From assembly GCA_910577355.1 (NCBI GenBank), contig CAJTMY010000050.1, positions 1 to 13,530 of the forward strand: a stretch of DNA of 13,530 bases. The letters are read 5' to 3'. Made by a program: the position numbers and the translations under genes. Positions 13,418-13,530 of this stretch are shown here, piece by piece. Numbering within the stretch: the stretch's first letter is position 1; each line of letters starts with the position of its first letter. The DNA comes from an uncultured Muribaculaceae bacterium. GTDB lineage: Bacteria > Bacteroidota > Bacteroidia > Bacteroidales > Muribaculaceae. The notes under the pieces were generated by a model that saw nothing but the letters and a program-made list of their open reading frames with translations, searched no databases and was not told where the DNA came from.

Positions 13418-13530
13418 TATTCTGCCGTGCTTTGGAGAGCGTCTAATCGTGAACAAGTCGGCAGAATGGTGAAATATGGAAAAACTCAATTAAATTAACC
13501 CCGTCGTGGTCAAAGAAACTGCCCCCCTGA

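Larger units (their letters stand above)
13123..13530. other. Gene-free, repeat-rich region after tRNA-Lys
   Basis: No convincing gene is found in these 408 bp; the short open frames have no recognisable protein character. The region holds four copies of CGTGAACA (13178-13185, 13194-13201, 13206-13213 inverted, 13448-13455), the second and third forming a 20-bp palindrome. It also holds an inverted repeat AAAGTGGGG/CCCCACTTT (13275-13283 and 13311-13319) and another, ATTCTGCCG/CGGCAGAAT (13419-13427 and 13459-13467). A roughly 20-bp direct repeat lies at 13367-13386 and 13399-13417. Its position behind a tRNA gene and its repeat density suggest the end of an integrated element or a recombination/control region, but no integrase or att duplicate is visible within the window. 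Confidence 0.5.

Noticed and set aside
13123..13530. CRISPR array
   Set aside because: The repeats are short, irregular in spacing and orientation, and do not form repeat-spacer units.

Overview
The window looks like a chromosomal segment of an anaerobic Bacteroidota bacterium, most likely of the order Bacteroidales (a Muribaculaceae- or Bacteroides-like genome). The promoters follow the Bacteroidota pattern TTTG - about 19 bp - TAnnTTTG. Shine-Dalgarno sequences are essentially absent, and leaders are short and AT-rich. The gene content (PyrB with a separate PyrI chain, flavin reductase, GlyA, IspD, RecG) fits that group. The family-level assignment is an inference without database support.

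Positions 1-3208 hold a rightward unit with its own promoter (89-119): threonine synthase, a small hypothetical protein, a PlsC-like acyltransferase and a nitrilase-family amidase. It appears to end in a stem-loop plus T-run that overlaps the amidase stop codon. Positions 3230-9325 hold a second rightward unit: pyrB, pyrI, a flavin reductase, glyA, ispD and recG. These genes are packed with 3-28 bp gaps or overlaps (ATGA at pyrI/flavin reductase, 13 bp at ispD/recG). Its promoter is followed by a 13-bp-stem palindrome that overlaps the expected transcription start, a good candidate pyrimidine control site.

Positions 9325-9634 are a 310-bp non-coding element with 33-bp terminal inverted repeats and a TTA target duplication, i.e. 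a MITE-like element. It sits exactly where the stop codons of recG (rightward) and the next gene (leftward) would have overlapped in a TTAA, and neither protein is altered. Beyond it lie three leftward genes, in transcription order: a secreted C45/choloylglycine-hydrolase-like N-terminal-cysteine hydrolase, an ECF sigma factor, and a coiled-coil four-helix membrane protein that may be the sigma factor's partner.

Positions 11956-12899 are a defective ISAs1-family insertion sequence. It has 19-bp perfect terminal repeats and a transposase that keeps its reading frame but has lost the middle of the protein. Next come a tRNA-Lys(UUU) gene with promoter and strong terminator, and then about 400 bp of gene-free, repeat-rich DNA (four CGTGAACA sites, several inverted repeats, a 20-bp direct repeat). 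That stretch may be the edge of an integrated element that continues past the window.

Most of the window is ordinary housekeeping sequence. No wholly new multi-gene system is evident. The most interesting signals are the MITE in the shared stop codons, the palindrome at the pyrB start, the in-frame-deleted IS, and the repeat field behind the tRNA.
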